Shown piece by piece: positions 49,379 to 56,818 of a DNA stretch of 64,000 nucleotides. The stretch's first letter is position 1, and the number at the start of each line of letters is the position of its first letter. The translations under genes were made by a program, and so were the position numbers. The notes beneath the pieces were generated by a model that saw only the letters and a list, made by a program, of their open reading frames with translations, did not search any database and had not been told where the DNA came from. Where the stretch lies: the NCBI GenBank assembly GCA_965116945.1, contig OZ220734.1, positions 434,001-498,000 of the forward strand. The letters are read 5' to 3'. Origin of the DNA: Plut-88900 sp965116945 (GTDB lineage Bacteria > Chloroflexota > Dehalococcoidia > Plut-88900).

Positions 49379-50330
49379 CCGGCTCTCCACTTCTACTCTC
49401 CCTATTAAGGTACGCCGCCGCCACCAGGAGAACCAGCGCTGCCCATACGAATGTCGCAAACGCTACGTGCATCACATTGGTAACCCGGTGGAAACCAATC
49501 ATAACGTTGATGCCTCCGACCACTATCTGCGCCACGAATAGTGCGATGAACAGCGTGGCGATCTGAGCCAGAACCGGAGACCGACCTCTAAGGTTGTACG
49601 CCTGGTGCGCCGCAGCTACCAGCACCGGCACCGCGATGATAGTCAGCAGGCGGTGCCCCATGTGCACGCCCTTGAGAAACGTGTCCGGGAAGATTGATCC
49701 CGCACACAAGGGCCAAGAATCGCCGCAGGCTCCAGTTGCTCCCGTCGCCTGCGTGTAGGCCCCGCTCAGCATCACGGTCAACATCAGTACCAAAGCCGCA
49801 ATGAAGGTGTTTCGCGCTGTCTTTGAAATTCGTGCGGGGGGCTCTTCATGCCTCCCCCTGTACACCATCCACCCGACCACGGCTATCAAGAGCATCATTG
49901 CCAAGAGAGATTCAGCGACGGTCAGGTGGGCCATCACCAGCCACTCATTCAGCTCCGTTCTGACCGTCACCCATCCCAGCAACACCTGAATAACCAGCAG
50001 GATGAATGCCAGAACGAAGGGAGTCGTAAGCCTTCTGTCCTCCCGGTGCGACCGCCATATCGTCAGGCCCGTAGCCACAACTATTAAACCGGTGATTGCA
50101 GCGACAAAGCGATGGGAGTATTCGACGATTGCCTTGAATTCTGCGGGGGGAAGCACCTTGCCGTAGCAGAATGGCCAATCCGGACACCCCAGCCCGGATT
50201 CCGTTATCCGCACAACACCGCCCAATACGATCAGTCCCAGCAGGAATATGACGGAGGTCAGCGACCAGGCCCTCAGACCCCTTCCGGTTCGCTTCGGCAT
50301 CGGTTTCTTGGTGAGTGTCTGCGCGACCAA
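49368..50330 (-). CDS. ctaA: Heme A synthase
   Basis: CtaA oxidises the methyl of heme O to make heme A. The 320-residue protein has eight membrane segments and the cysteine pair GLGCPDWPFCYG (about residues 47-58). Histidines lie in VEYSHRFVA and WLVMAHLTVAE, with a second cysteine pair in CGDSWPLC and further His in VHMGHR and FHRVTNVMHV. It starts at ATG 50330 and is followed by ctaB, sco and cytochrome c, so heme A and CuA assembly genes are grouped apart from the oxidase itself (26.5-32 kb). Confidence 0.96.
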   Translation of the reverse strand: MVAQTLTKKPMPKRTGRGLRAWSLTSVIFLLGLIVLGGVVRITESGLGCPDWPFCYGKVLPPAEFKAIVEYSHRFVAAITGLIVVATGLTIWRSHREDRRLTTPFVLAFILLVIQVLLGWVTVRTELNEWLVMAHLTVAESLLAMMLLIAVVGWMVYRGRHEEPPARISKTARNTFIAALVLMLTVMLSGAYTQATGATGACGDSWPLCAGSIFPDTFLKGVHMGHRLLTIIAVPVLVAAAHQAYNLRGRSPVLAQIATLFIALFVAQIVVGGINVMIGFHRVTNVMHVAFATFVWAALVLLVAAAYLNRESRSGEPDAA

Positions 50331-50519
50331 CTGGCCTCAGTATTAACTGGGCAACCCTCGCCGGGTAGGTCCCGATATCCGCCTTAAGATCCGTTTGTGC
50401 AGGAATGCACAACTGGGTAAGTATAGCATAGCGTCCCACGCCCAAGGGCTCCGGAGGCCACTCTATTACCAATTGCGGGGCAATATATCCCGCATATCCA
50501 AGGCAAGAATTACGGTGGT

Positions 50520-50548
50520 TTGACGGGTATTTGGGCGTGTGATAGCCT
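50520..50548 (+). promoter_or_regulatory. Candidate dxs promoter
   Basis: TTGACG (50520-50525) is followed 17 bases later by TAGCCT (50543-50548). The -35 is good and the -10 is weak. It would give a leader of about 100 bases that contains the hairpin at 50578-50623. Confidence 0.35.
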
Positions 50549-50577
50549 AATACCTCGGCTGTCGATATAGTTGTTCC

Positions 50578-50630
50578 GCCTGCCGATTTGGTGTTTATTT
50601 GGCCGAGGCCAAATTCGGCAGGCTTTATTA
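50578..50630 (+). terminator. Leader hairpin upstream of dxs, possible attenuator
   Basis: GCCTGCCGATTTGG (50578-50591) pairs with CCAAATTCGGCAGGC (50609-50623) with one bulged base, and an inner GGCC/GGCC pair closes the loop. TTTATTA follows. It resembles an intrinsic terminator placed 25-30 bases before the dxs start, so it may attenuate the hopanoid run or end a short upstream transcript. Confidence 0.55.
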
Positions 50631-50653
50631 GTCAGAGACAGCGAGGAATATTC

Positions 50654-52570
50654 GTGAGTAACAGCATACTAGACAAAGTAAACGGCCCGAAGGACTTGAA
50701 GACGCTCACCTACGCAGAGCTGGACACGCTGGCGGAGGAGATTCGGGAAGTAATCATCCGGGTGGTGAGCAAGAACGGCGGACACATGGCGTCGAACCTG
50801 GGCGTCGTGGAGATGACACTGGCGCTGCACCGGATACTGGACAGCCCCAATGACAAGATAGTCTGGGACACGAGCAACCAGTGCTACACGCACAAGCTGG
50901 TGACGGGGCGCAAAGACGGGTTTGAGAACATCAGGACGAAGGGCGGGTACTCCGGGTTTGCGGAGATTAATGAAAGCCCTCACGACATCTTCGGGGCGGG
51001 GCATGCGGGGACGGGGCTCTCGGCGGCAGCGGGGATGGCGGCAGCGCTGACGCTGACGCACCAGGGCGGTTACGTGGTCGGAGTTGTCGGAGATGGTGCA
51101 TTGACTGCGGGCCTGAGCTACGAAGGCCTGAACAACATCGCCCAAGAGAAGCCCGAAAACCTGATGGTCATCCTGAACGACAACGGGATGTCGATCTCGG
51201 AAAACGTGGGGTGGCTGACGAACTGGCGGAACCGGATAACGCTGCACCCGGACTTCCGGCACCTGGTGGAGGGGGGTCGGGAATTGGCGAAGGTATTGCC
51301 CCAGGGCGAACTGGTGTGGAGGCTCGCCCAACGGATCAAGACGAGCATAGAGGGGATGATCATCCCGAATCTGCTGTGGGAGGAGATGGGGTTCCGGTAC
51401 ATTGGCCCGATTGACGGGCACAACATTGAAGAGCTGGAGCAGGTGTTCCGGGACGCGATGAAGTACCACGATAAGCCTCCCCTGGTACACGTGGTAACTC
51501 ACAAAGGACGGGGGCACGAGCCTGCGGAGCAGGACCCGATAAAGTTCCACCAGCCGAGTTCGCCAATTGGTGCGGGATCGGGGGCGCCGACGTATTCGAA
51601 GGTGTTCGCCGACACGATGGAGAAGTTGATGGAGGTAAACCCGGCGGTTGTCGGGATCAGTGCGGCCATGCTGGAGGGAACGGGGCTGAAGCAGGTGGAG
51701 AAACGGTTCCCGAAGCGGGTGTTCGACGTGGGAGTGGCGGAGCAGCACGCGGTAACGGCTGCGGCGGGGATGGCGCGGGGAGGGCTGAAGCCGGTTGTTG
51801 CCATTTATTCAACGTTCCTGCAGAGGTCCTACGACCAGATCCTGCACGACGTATGCCTTCAGAACCTCCCTGTGATCATCGGGGTGGACCGGGCTGGGCT
51901 GGTCGGGGAGGACGGGAGGACGCACCAGGGGATATTTGACATCGCATTTACCGGGTCGTTGCCGAACATAGTTATGGCGGCGCCGAAGGACGAGGACGAG
52001 CTGCAACACCTGCTGTACACAGCGGTGCAACACAACGGGCCGATAGCGCTGCGATACCCGAGGGGCACGGGGTACGGGGTGCCGATGGCACCAGAGCCTC
52101 ACTCGATTGAGATAGGCAAGGGCGAAGAGGTCAGGGAAGGCAAAGACCTGGCGATCATTGCCATAGGGTCGATGGTGTACCCAGCGATGGAGGCGGCCGA
52201 AGCGTTGGCGGCGGATGGCGTGGAGTGCACTGTGCTGAATGCCCGGTTCATCAACCCGCTGGACGAGAAGCTAATTCTGGCGAGTGCGGCCAAGACGGGC
52301 CGGGTGGTAACGGTGGAAGAGCACATGATAAGCGGGGGATTCGGGTCCCGGGCGCTGGCGCTGATTGAGAACCTGATGCCGAAGGGAGCCAAGGTGAAGA
52401 TGCTGGGAGTGCCGGACACCTTCGTTGAACACGGAGTGAGGTCAGAACTGCTAGAGATGCTGGGGCTGACACCGGAAGGCATCGCCAATTCTATAAGGAA
52501 AGAGTTCCCAGAAATGTTTCAAAAGGGTTCCGGAGAAAATGTCGCGGTGAAGGGCGGGGCGGCACGGTAG
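50654..52570 (+). CDS. dxs: 1-deoxy-D-xylulose-5-phosphate synthase
   Basis: Dxs condenses pyruvate and glyceraldehyde 3-phosphate, the first step of the MEP isoprenoid pathway, using thiamine diphosphate. The 638-residue length is normal. Seen are SKNGGHMASNLGVVEMTLAL, the ThDP/Mg motif GDGALTAGLSYEGLNN, PIDGHNIEEL, the catalytic glutamate region VGVAEQHAVTAAAGMA and GLVGEDGRTHQG. I chose GTG 50654, with GAGGAA five bases upstream; an earlier in-frame start would translate through the leader hairpin. It heads the isoprenoid-hopanoid run and probably supplies it. Confidence 0.97.
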   Translation: MSNSILDKVNGPKDLKTLTYAELDTLAEEIREVIIRVVSKNGGHMASNLGVVEMTLALHRILDSPNDKIVWDTSNQCYTHKLVTGRKDGFENIRTKGGYSGFAEINESPHDIFGAGHAGTGLSAAAGMAAALTLTHQGGYVVGVVGDGALTAGLSYEGLNNIAQEKPENLMVILNDNGMSISENVGWLTNWRNRITLHPDFRHLVEGGRELAKVLPQGELVWRLAQRIKTSIEGMIIPNLLWEEMGFRYIGPIDGHNIEELEQVFRDAMKYHDKPPLVHVVTHKGRGHEPAEQDPIKFHQPSSPIGAGSGAPTYSKVFADTMEKLMEVNPAVVGISAAMLEGTGLKQVEKRFPKRVFDVGVAEQHAVTAAAGMARGGLKPVVAIYSTFLQRSYDQILHDVCLQNLPVIIGVDRAGLVGEDGRTHQGIFDIAFTGSLPNIVMAAPKDEDELQHLLYTAVQHNGPIALRYPRGTGYGVPMAPEPHSIEIGKGEEVREGKDLAIIAIGSMVYPAMEAAEALAADGVECTVLNARFINPLDEKLILASAAKTGRVVTVEEHMISGGFGSRALALIENLMPKGAKVKMLGVPDTFVEHGVRSELLEMLGLTPEGIANSIRKEFPEMFQKGSGENVAVKGGAAR

Positions 52571-52599
52571 GGCCTCGCCGGGGAGTGTTCGAAGCCAGG

Positions 52600-53625
52600 A
52601 TGACGATTCCAAAAGTCTTCGATACGTACAAAGACTCGCTGGATGCGACGCTCAAGTCGGCCTTTGAGGGTCGGGAGCTGGGCATATACGACATGCAGCG
52701 CTACCACCTGGGGTGGATAGATGGGGAGGGGCGGCCGGCGAACGGTCAGGGCAAGGGGCTGAGGCCAATGATGTGCCTGTTGGCCTGCCAGGCGGCGGGC
52801 GGCGACTGGAAGAAGGCTTTGCCATTTGCGGCAGCCCTAGAGCTTGTCCACAACTTTTCACTAATCCACGACGACATCCAGGACGGGGATACTCAGCGAA
52901 GACATCGGGACACGGTGTGGCACAAATGGGGGCTGGCACAGGGGATCAATGCGGGGGACTCGATGAGGGGGCTGGCGGCGCTGACGCTGGTAAAGGGGGT
53001 GGATGACTCGCACCCGGCGACGCAGATAAGACTGGCGGTGGAGGGGCTGGAGATGGCATCGTTGTTGATGATAGAAGGTCAGTTCCTGGATATCACCTAC
53101 GAGCGCAACACGTATGTAAGTACGGACCAGTACCTGGCGATGATAGGGCGTAAGACGGGGCAGCTGTTCGGGTGTTCGTACTATCTCGGGGCGCTGGCGG
53201 CGGGATGTAGCGCTGAGGAGTCTGAAGAGTGGAGGCAGTTCGGGCTGGAAATGGGTGCAGTATTCCAGATACGGGATGACGTTCTGGGGGTGTGGGGAGA
53301 TGAAGACCGGCTGGGGAAGCCGATTGCATCCGACATCAGACGGAAGAAGATGTGCTTGCCGGTGGTGCACGCTTTGCAGTCGGCGGAGGGTGTTGACCGC
53401 AAGAGCATGCAGGAAATATACGGTAACGACGACCCGGCTAGCGAAGAAGAAGTGGACGAGGTGTTGAGAGTGTTGGACAAGACCGGGGCCCGAGAGTACT
53501 GCCAGGAGCTCGCAGTCAAACACAATGATGCTGCAATGAAAATGCTGGATGGGCTAAAGCTGGCTGAGGAAATGGACTCGCAGCTGCGAGGGCTGGCGAA
53601 GTTCTTCATGGAGAGGGAGCACTAG
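52600..53625 (+). CDS. Polyprenyl diphosphate synthase (FPP/GGPP type)
   Basis: A 341-residue trans-prenyl synthase that elongates allylic diphosphates with IPP. The first Asp-rich motif is HDDIQDGD (D91-D92-x-x-D95), the second is QIRDDVLGVWGDED, and KGLRPMMCL holds the IPP-binding Arg. The residues just before the first Asp-rich motif (LVHNFSLI) are bulky, which would favour a short FPP product, as the downstream squalene/hopane genes need. Start ATG 52600 is preferred to GTG 52585, but neither has a strong ribosome site. It lies 29 bases after dxs. Confidence 0.92.
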   Translation: MTIPKVFDTYKDSLDATLKSAFEGRELGIYDMQRYHLGWIDGEGRPANGQGKGLRPMMCLLACQAAGGDWKKALPFAAALELVHNFSLIHDDIQDGDTQRRHRDTVWHKWGLAQGINAGDSMRGLAALTLVKGVDDSHPATQIRLAVEGLEMASLLMIEGQFLDITYERNTYVSTDQYLAMIGRKTGQLFGCSYYLGALAAGCSAEESEEWRQFGLEMGAVFQIRDDVLGVWGDEDRLGKPIASDIRRKKMCLPVVHALQSAEGVDRKSMQEIYGNDDPASEEEVDEVLRVLDKTGAREYCQELAVKHNDAAMKMLDGLKLAEEMDSQLRGLAKFFMEREH

Positions 53626-53627
53626 GT

Positions 53628-54650
53628 ATGGGTGTACCGCTATCACAGGTGATGACAGTCACAAGCCACGTGCTAAAGCAGAAGGTGATGCGCCGGAAGC
53701 GTTATCCGCTGGTATTGATGCTGGAGGTCCTGTTCAAGTGCAACCTGGCGTGTGCAGGGTGCGGCAAGATCCAATATCCAGCCCAGATTTTGAAGAAGCG
53801 TCTGACAGTGGAGCAATGTCTCGGGGCGGTGGAAGAGTGTGGCGCACCGATAGTGAGTATTCCAGGCGGAGAGCCTTTGCTCTACCCGGAAATCGGGGAG
53901 TTGGTGGAGGAGCTGGTGCGGCGGAAGAAATACGTATACCTCTGCACCAACGCAATCCTACTGAAGAAGAAGCTGGAAGAGGGACTGTTCAAACCATCCA
54001 AGTACCTGACGTTCAGCGTTCACCTAGACGGGCTTAAGCTAGAGCACGACGAGTCGGTGTGCCAGGACGGGGTATATGACAGGGCGGTGGAGGCAATCAG
54101 GATGGCATTGGGGCTCGGGTTTCGGGTGACGACGAATACGACGCTGTTCGACGGAGCCCAGCCGCTAAGAGTGAGGGAGTTCTTCGACGATATGACGGAG
54201 CTGGGGGTGGAGGGGATGATGCTATCGCCGGGATACAGCTATTCGAAGGCGCCGGACCAGGAGCACTTCCTGAGGAAGCAGAACACCAATCTGCTGTTTT
54301 CGGAGATTCTCAAAGAAAAGAAGAAGGGGTGGAGGTTCAACCAGTCTCCGCTGTTCCTGCAGTTCCTGATGGGTAAGCAGGACTACGAGTGCACGCCCTG
54401 GGGCAATCCGACCTTCAACGTGTTCGGGTGGCAGAGGCCTTGCTACCTACTGCAGGAGGGGTATGCGCACAGCTTCAAGGAGCTGATGGAGGAGACGAGG
54501 TGGGCAGAGTACGGGAAGGCGAGTGGAAACCCGAAGTGTCGGGACTGCATGGTCCACTCGGGGTTTGAGGCTACGGCGGTAGACAAGACGTTCACCAGTT
54601 TGAAGGGGTTCAAGGACACGGTGGCAGCCACGATCTCCGGCAAGCTTTAG
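53628..54650 (+). CDS. hpnH: Radical SAM adenosylhopane synthase HpnH
   Basis: HpnH is a radical SAM enzyme adding an adenosyl group to diploptene, the first step of C35 hopanoid side-chain synthesis. The cluster motif CNLACAGC (C38, C42, C45) is followed by GKIQYP, and SIPGGEPLLYPEI is the SAM-binding GGE region. The C-terminal part with ECTPWGNPTFNVFGWQRPCYLL, GNPKCRDCMVHSGFEATAV and KGFKDTV is family-specific. It starts two bases after the prenyl synthase stop. Partner HpnG follows after one unknown gene. Confidence 0.96.
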   Translation: MGVPLSQVMTVTSHVLKQKVMRRKRYPLVLMLEVLFKCNLACAGCGKIQYPAQILKKRLTVEQCLGAVEECGAPIVSIPGGEPLLYPEIGELVEELVRRKKYVYLCTNAILLKKKLEEGLFKPSKYLTFSVHLDGLKLEHDESVCQDGVYDRAVEAIRMALGLGFRVTTNTTLFDGAQPLRVREFFDDMTELGVEGMMLSPGYSYSKAPDQEHFLRKQNTNLLFSEILKEKKKGWRFNQSPLFLQFLMGKQDYECTPWGNPTFNVFGWQRPCYLLQEGYAHSFKELMEETRWAEYGKASGNPKCRDCMVHSGFEATAVDKTFTSLKGFKDTVAATISGKL

Positions 54651-54674
54651 CTCGGGGACAGAGGTCGCTATTTG

Positions 54675-55037
54675 ATGGCGGAAGAGAAGTCGCTGGAGGG
54701 TTGGGTACCGACCCTCGACGAGAGTCTGACAATCAATGAGGTCATAGAGATGGCCTACGACTATCGCGGGAACACCACGATAGTGAAGAGTGACGGGTCA
54801 ACGGTGGAGGGGTACATCTTCAACCGGTCTGCTGAGGCACCGGAGCCGTTCCTTGAGTATTTCGACAAGTCGGGGGGCGGGCCATTCACGCTTTCCTATT
54901 CGAAGATAGTCAACGTGGAATTCAGCGGAAAGGATACGGCGGCAGGGAAGTCCTGGGAGGCATGGCAAAGGCGGAAAGCGGAAGCCAGGTCCCGAGAGGA
55001 GGCCCGGAGGGCAGTAGAAGGGGGTGAAGGGTGTTAG
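54675..55037 (+). CDS. Unknown gene between hpnH and hpnG
   Basis: A 120-residue soluble protein. Its core (about residues 10-85) contains LDESLTINEVIEMAYDYRG, TTIVKSDGSTVEGYIFNR and FTLSYSKIVNVEFSGKD, an alternating beta pattern resembling Sm-like or small beta-barrel domains. The C-terminal 30 residues are a charged helix (SWEAWQRRKAEARSREEARR). I chose ATG 54675. It ends overlapping the hpnG GTG start. It has no family I recognise. Its place between the two adenosylhopane genes suggests an accessory role in hopanoid synthesis or its control. Confidence 0.75.
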   Translation: MAEEKSLEGWVPTLDESLTINEVIEMAYDYRGNTTIVKSDGSTVEGYIFNRSAEAPEPFLEYFDKSGGGPFTLSYSKIVNVEFSGKDTAAGKSWEAWQRRKAEARSREEARRAVEGGEGC

Positions 55038-55783
55038 CGGTGCTGACTGCCATGCCAAGGGAGGCAGCTTCCTTTGCGAAGGCGATTAACGCTACGCCAG
55101 TGAGTGGAGCCGGAGGGCTAATGAAGGGAGCGCTGGGAGAGACCGGGGTGTTGGTATCGACAGTGGGTATCGGTGCGAAGAGGACCGAGAAAGTTATCGC
55201 GGAGCTGACGAGGGAGCATGGAGTAACAGAGATTGTCGCGATGGGGTATGCGGGTGCGGCGGACCCGACGCTGAAAACGGGAGAGCTGGTACTGGGAACG
55301 GATACGTGCCTGGTGAGTGAAGGGGGTGAAACGGAAGTCCATTCCAGGACTGCGGTGGCGTCACTGGATGCGAAATTGCTGGCAAGGGCGACCGCGGCTT
55401 TAGTCGAGTGGGGCATTCCGCATCGGGCAGGAAAGATTGGAACCGTGACTCGGGTGCTTACGGAGCCGAGAGAAAAGATGGGGCTGGCAGAGCGATTCGG
55501 GATCCGGGCAGTAGACATGGAGACGTATCACGTTGCTGAAGCTGCTTCCCGATATGGTCTTCCTTTCCTAGCAGTGAGGTCGATAGTGGACACGGCGGAG
55601 ATGCAGCTACCGCAAGGACTAGATGCGCTGTACAAGGAGGGAAGAGTATCCGTGGCGCGGAGTTTGGGATACGTGGTGAACCATCCCGGGGAGCTTTGGA
55701 GGTTATCGGGGCTGGGGCTAAAGGCCCGGGTGGCAGACAAGGCGCTAGACGTATTTATCAGGAGCTACCTTTTTGCCGATTAA
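55031..55783 (+). CDS. hpnG: Hopanoid nucleoside phosphorylase HpnG
   Basis: HpnG removes adenine from adenosylhopane, giving ribosylhopane for later side-chain steps. The 250-residue protein has the purine/uridine phosphorylase-fold segments LTAMPREAASFAKAI, VGIGAKRTEKVIAEL, GYAGAADPTLKTGELV and the VDMETYHVAEAASRYGLPFLAVRSIVDTA stretch with the ribose-binding Glu and purine-site Asp. It starts with GTG 55031, overlapping the stop of the unknown gene. In the family context the substrate is adenosylhopane rather than a free nucleoside. Confidence 0.92.
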   Translation: MLAVLTAMPREAASFAKAINATPVSGAGGLMKGALGETGVLVSTVGIGAKRTEKVIAELTREHGVTEIVAMGYAGAADPTLKTGELVLGTDTCLVSEGGETEVHSRTAVASLDAKLLARATAALVEWGIPHRAGKIGTVTRVLTEPREKMGLAERFGIRAVDMETYHVAEAASRYGLPFLAVRSIVDTAEMQLPQGLDALYKEGRVSVARSLGYVVNHPGELWRLSGLGLKARVADKALDVFIRSYLFAD

Positions 55784-55819
55784 ACGGGACAAGAGAGTAG
55801 AAGTGGGAGTCGGGGCGTC

Positions 55820-56818
55820 TTGAAGGCATTAGTGACAGGTGCCACGGGATTCATCGGGGGGAACCTGGTGAGGGAATTGCTTGCAGACGGCCACGACGTG
55901 CGTGTGCTGTGCCGGCCCGAAGCTGACATGACTAATGTAGATGGGCTGAACGTGGAAATAGCGGTTGGAGACCTGCGCGACAGGGAGTCGCTAGTCCGGG
56001 CCATGGAGGGTCGGGAGGGGTTGTTCCACGCGGCGGCCCTCTACAGCCTGTGGAGTCCGAATCCCGAGGACTTTGCCCGTACAAACGTGCAAGGTACCGT
56101 GAACATCCTCGAGGCTGCCAAGGGGGCGGGGGTGGGAAGGGTGGTTTACACGAGCACGGCCTCGGTGTTCGGACACTGGAAGGGAGGGTCGATCCCGAAT
56201 GAAAGCTCGCAGTGCACGCCGGACGAGATTGTCGACGGGTATCACAGGACGAAGTTCCTGGCGGAGGAGAAGGCGCTGGAATACTGCGAGCACGGTTTGG
56301 ACGTAGTGATTGTGAATCCTACGGCACCTGTCGGGGCCTGGGACCCGAAGCCCACGCCAACGGGGCGGATTGTGCTGGATTTCATAATGCGCAAGATGCC
56401 CGCTTACATAGACACGGGAATCAACATTGTGGACGTCAGGGATGTGGCCCGCGGCCACATATTGGCCTACCAGAGGGGGAAGAGAGGGGAGCGCTACATC
56501 CTGGGCAACCGAAACGTGACATTGAAGGAGCTCTTCAAGTCGTTGGCCGGGGTGACTGGGATGGCGGCGCCACGGGTAAAACTGCCCTACGGGCTGGCGA
56601 TGACGCTGGCGCAAGTTGACTACCTGTTTTCGGTGAAACTTCTGAGCAAGGCACCCCGGATACCGGTAGCGGGTGTGAGGATGGCCCGACACCCTATGTA
56701 CTTTGATTGCTCAAAGGCGGTATCGGAGCTGGGGATGCCGCAGACGCCAGTAGAGGAGGCGCTGCGAGAGGCAGTGACGTGGTTCAGGGGTAGGGGGACG
56801 TTGGGGGTGGCTGCATGA
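55820..56818 (+). CDS. hpnA: Hopanoid-associated sugar epimerase HpnA
   Basis: A 332-residue NAD-dependent short-chain epimerase/dehydratase of the HpnA group. The dinucleotide loop is VTGATGFIGGNLV, VYTSTASVFG holds the catalytic Ser/Thr, and YHRTKFLAE gives the YxxxK. VNPTAPVGAWDPKPTPTGRIVLDF and MPAYIDTGINIVDVRDVARGH are typical of HpnA. Its exact reaction in hopanoid tailoring is not well settled. It overlaps shc by four bases (ATGA), so the two are co-translated. Confidence 0.92.
   Translation: MKALVTGATGFIGGNLVRELLADGHDVRVLCRPEADMTNVDGLNVEIAVGDLRDRESLVRAMEGREGLFHAAALYSLWSPNPEDFARTNVQGTVNILEAAKGAGVGRVVYTSTASVFGHWKGGSIPNESSQCTPDEIVDGYHRTKFLAEEKALEYCEHGLDVVIVNPTAPVGAWDPKPTPTGRIVLDFIMRKMPAYIDTGINIVDVRDVARGHILAYQRGKRGERYILGNRNVTLKELFKSLAGVTGMAAPRVKLPYGLAMTLAQVDYLFSVKLLSKAPRIPVAGVRMARHPMYFDCSKAVSELGMPQTPVEEALREAVTWFRGRGTLGVAA

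Larger units (their letters stand above)
50331..50653. other. Divergent control region between ctaA and dxs
   Basis: A 323-base gap between ctaA (minus) and dxs (plus). It has no dispersed repeats and marks the right border of the reversed-composition segment. It includes a short TGTGCA...TGCACA hairpin (50394-50409), a candidate dxs promoter and a leader hairpin, described separately. Confidence 0.45.
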
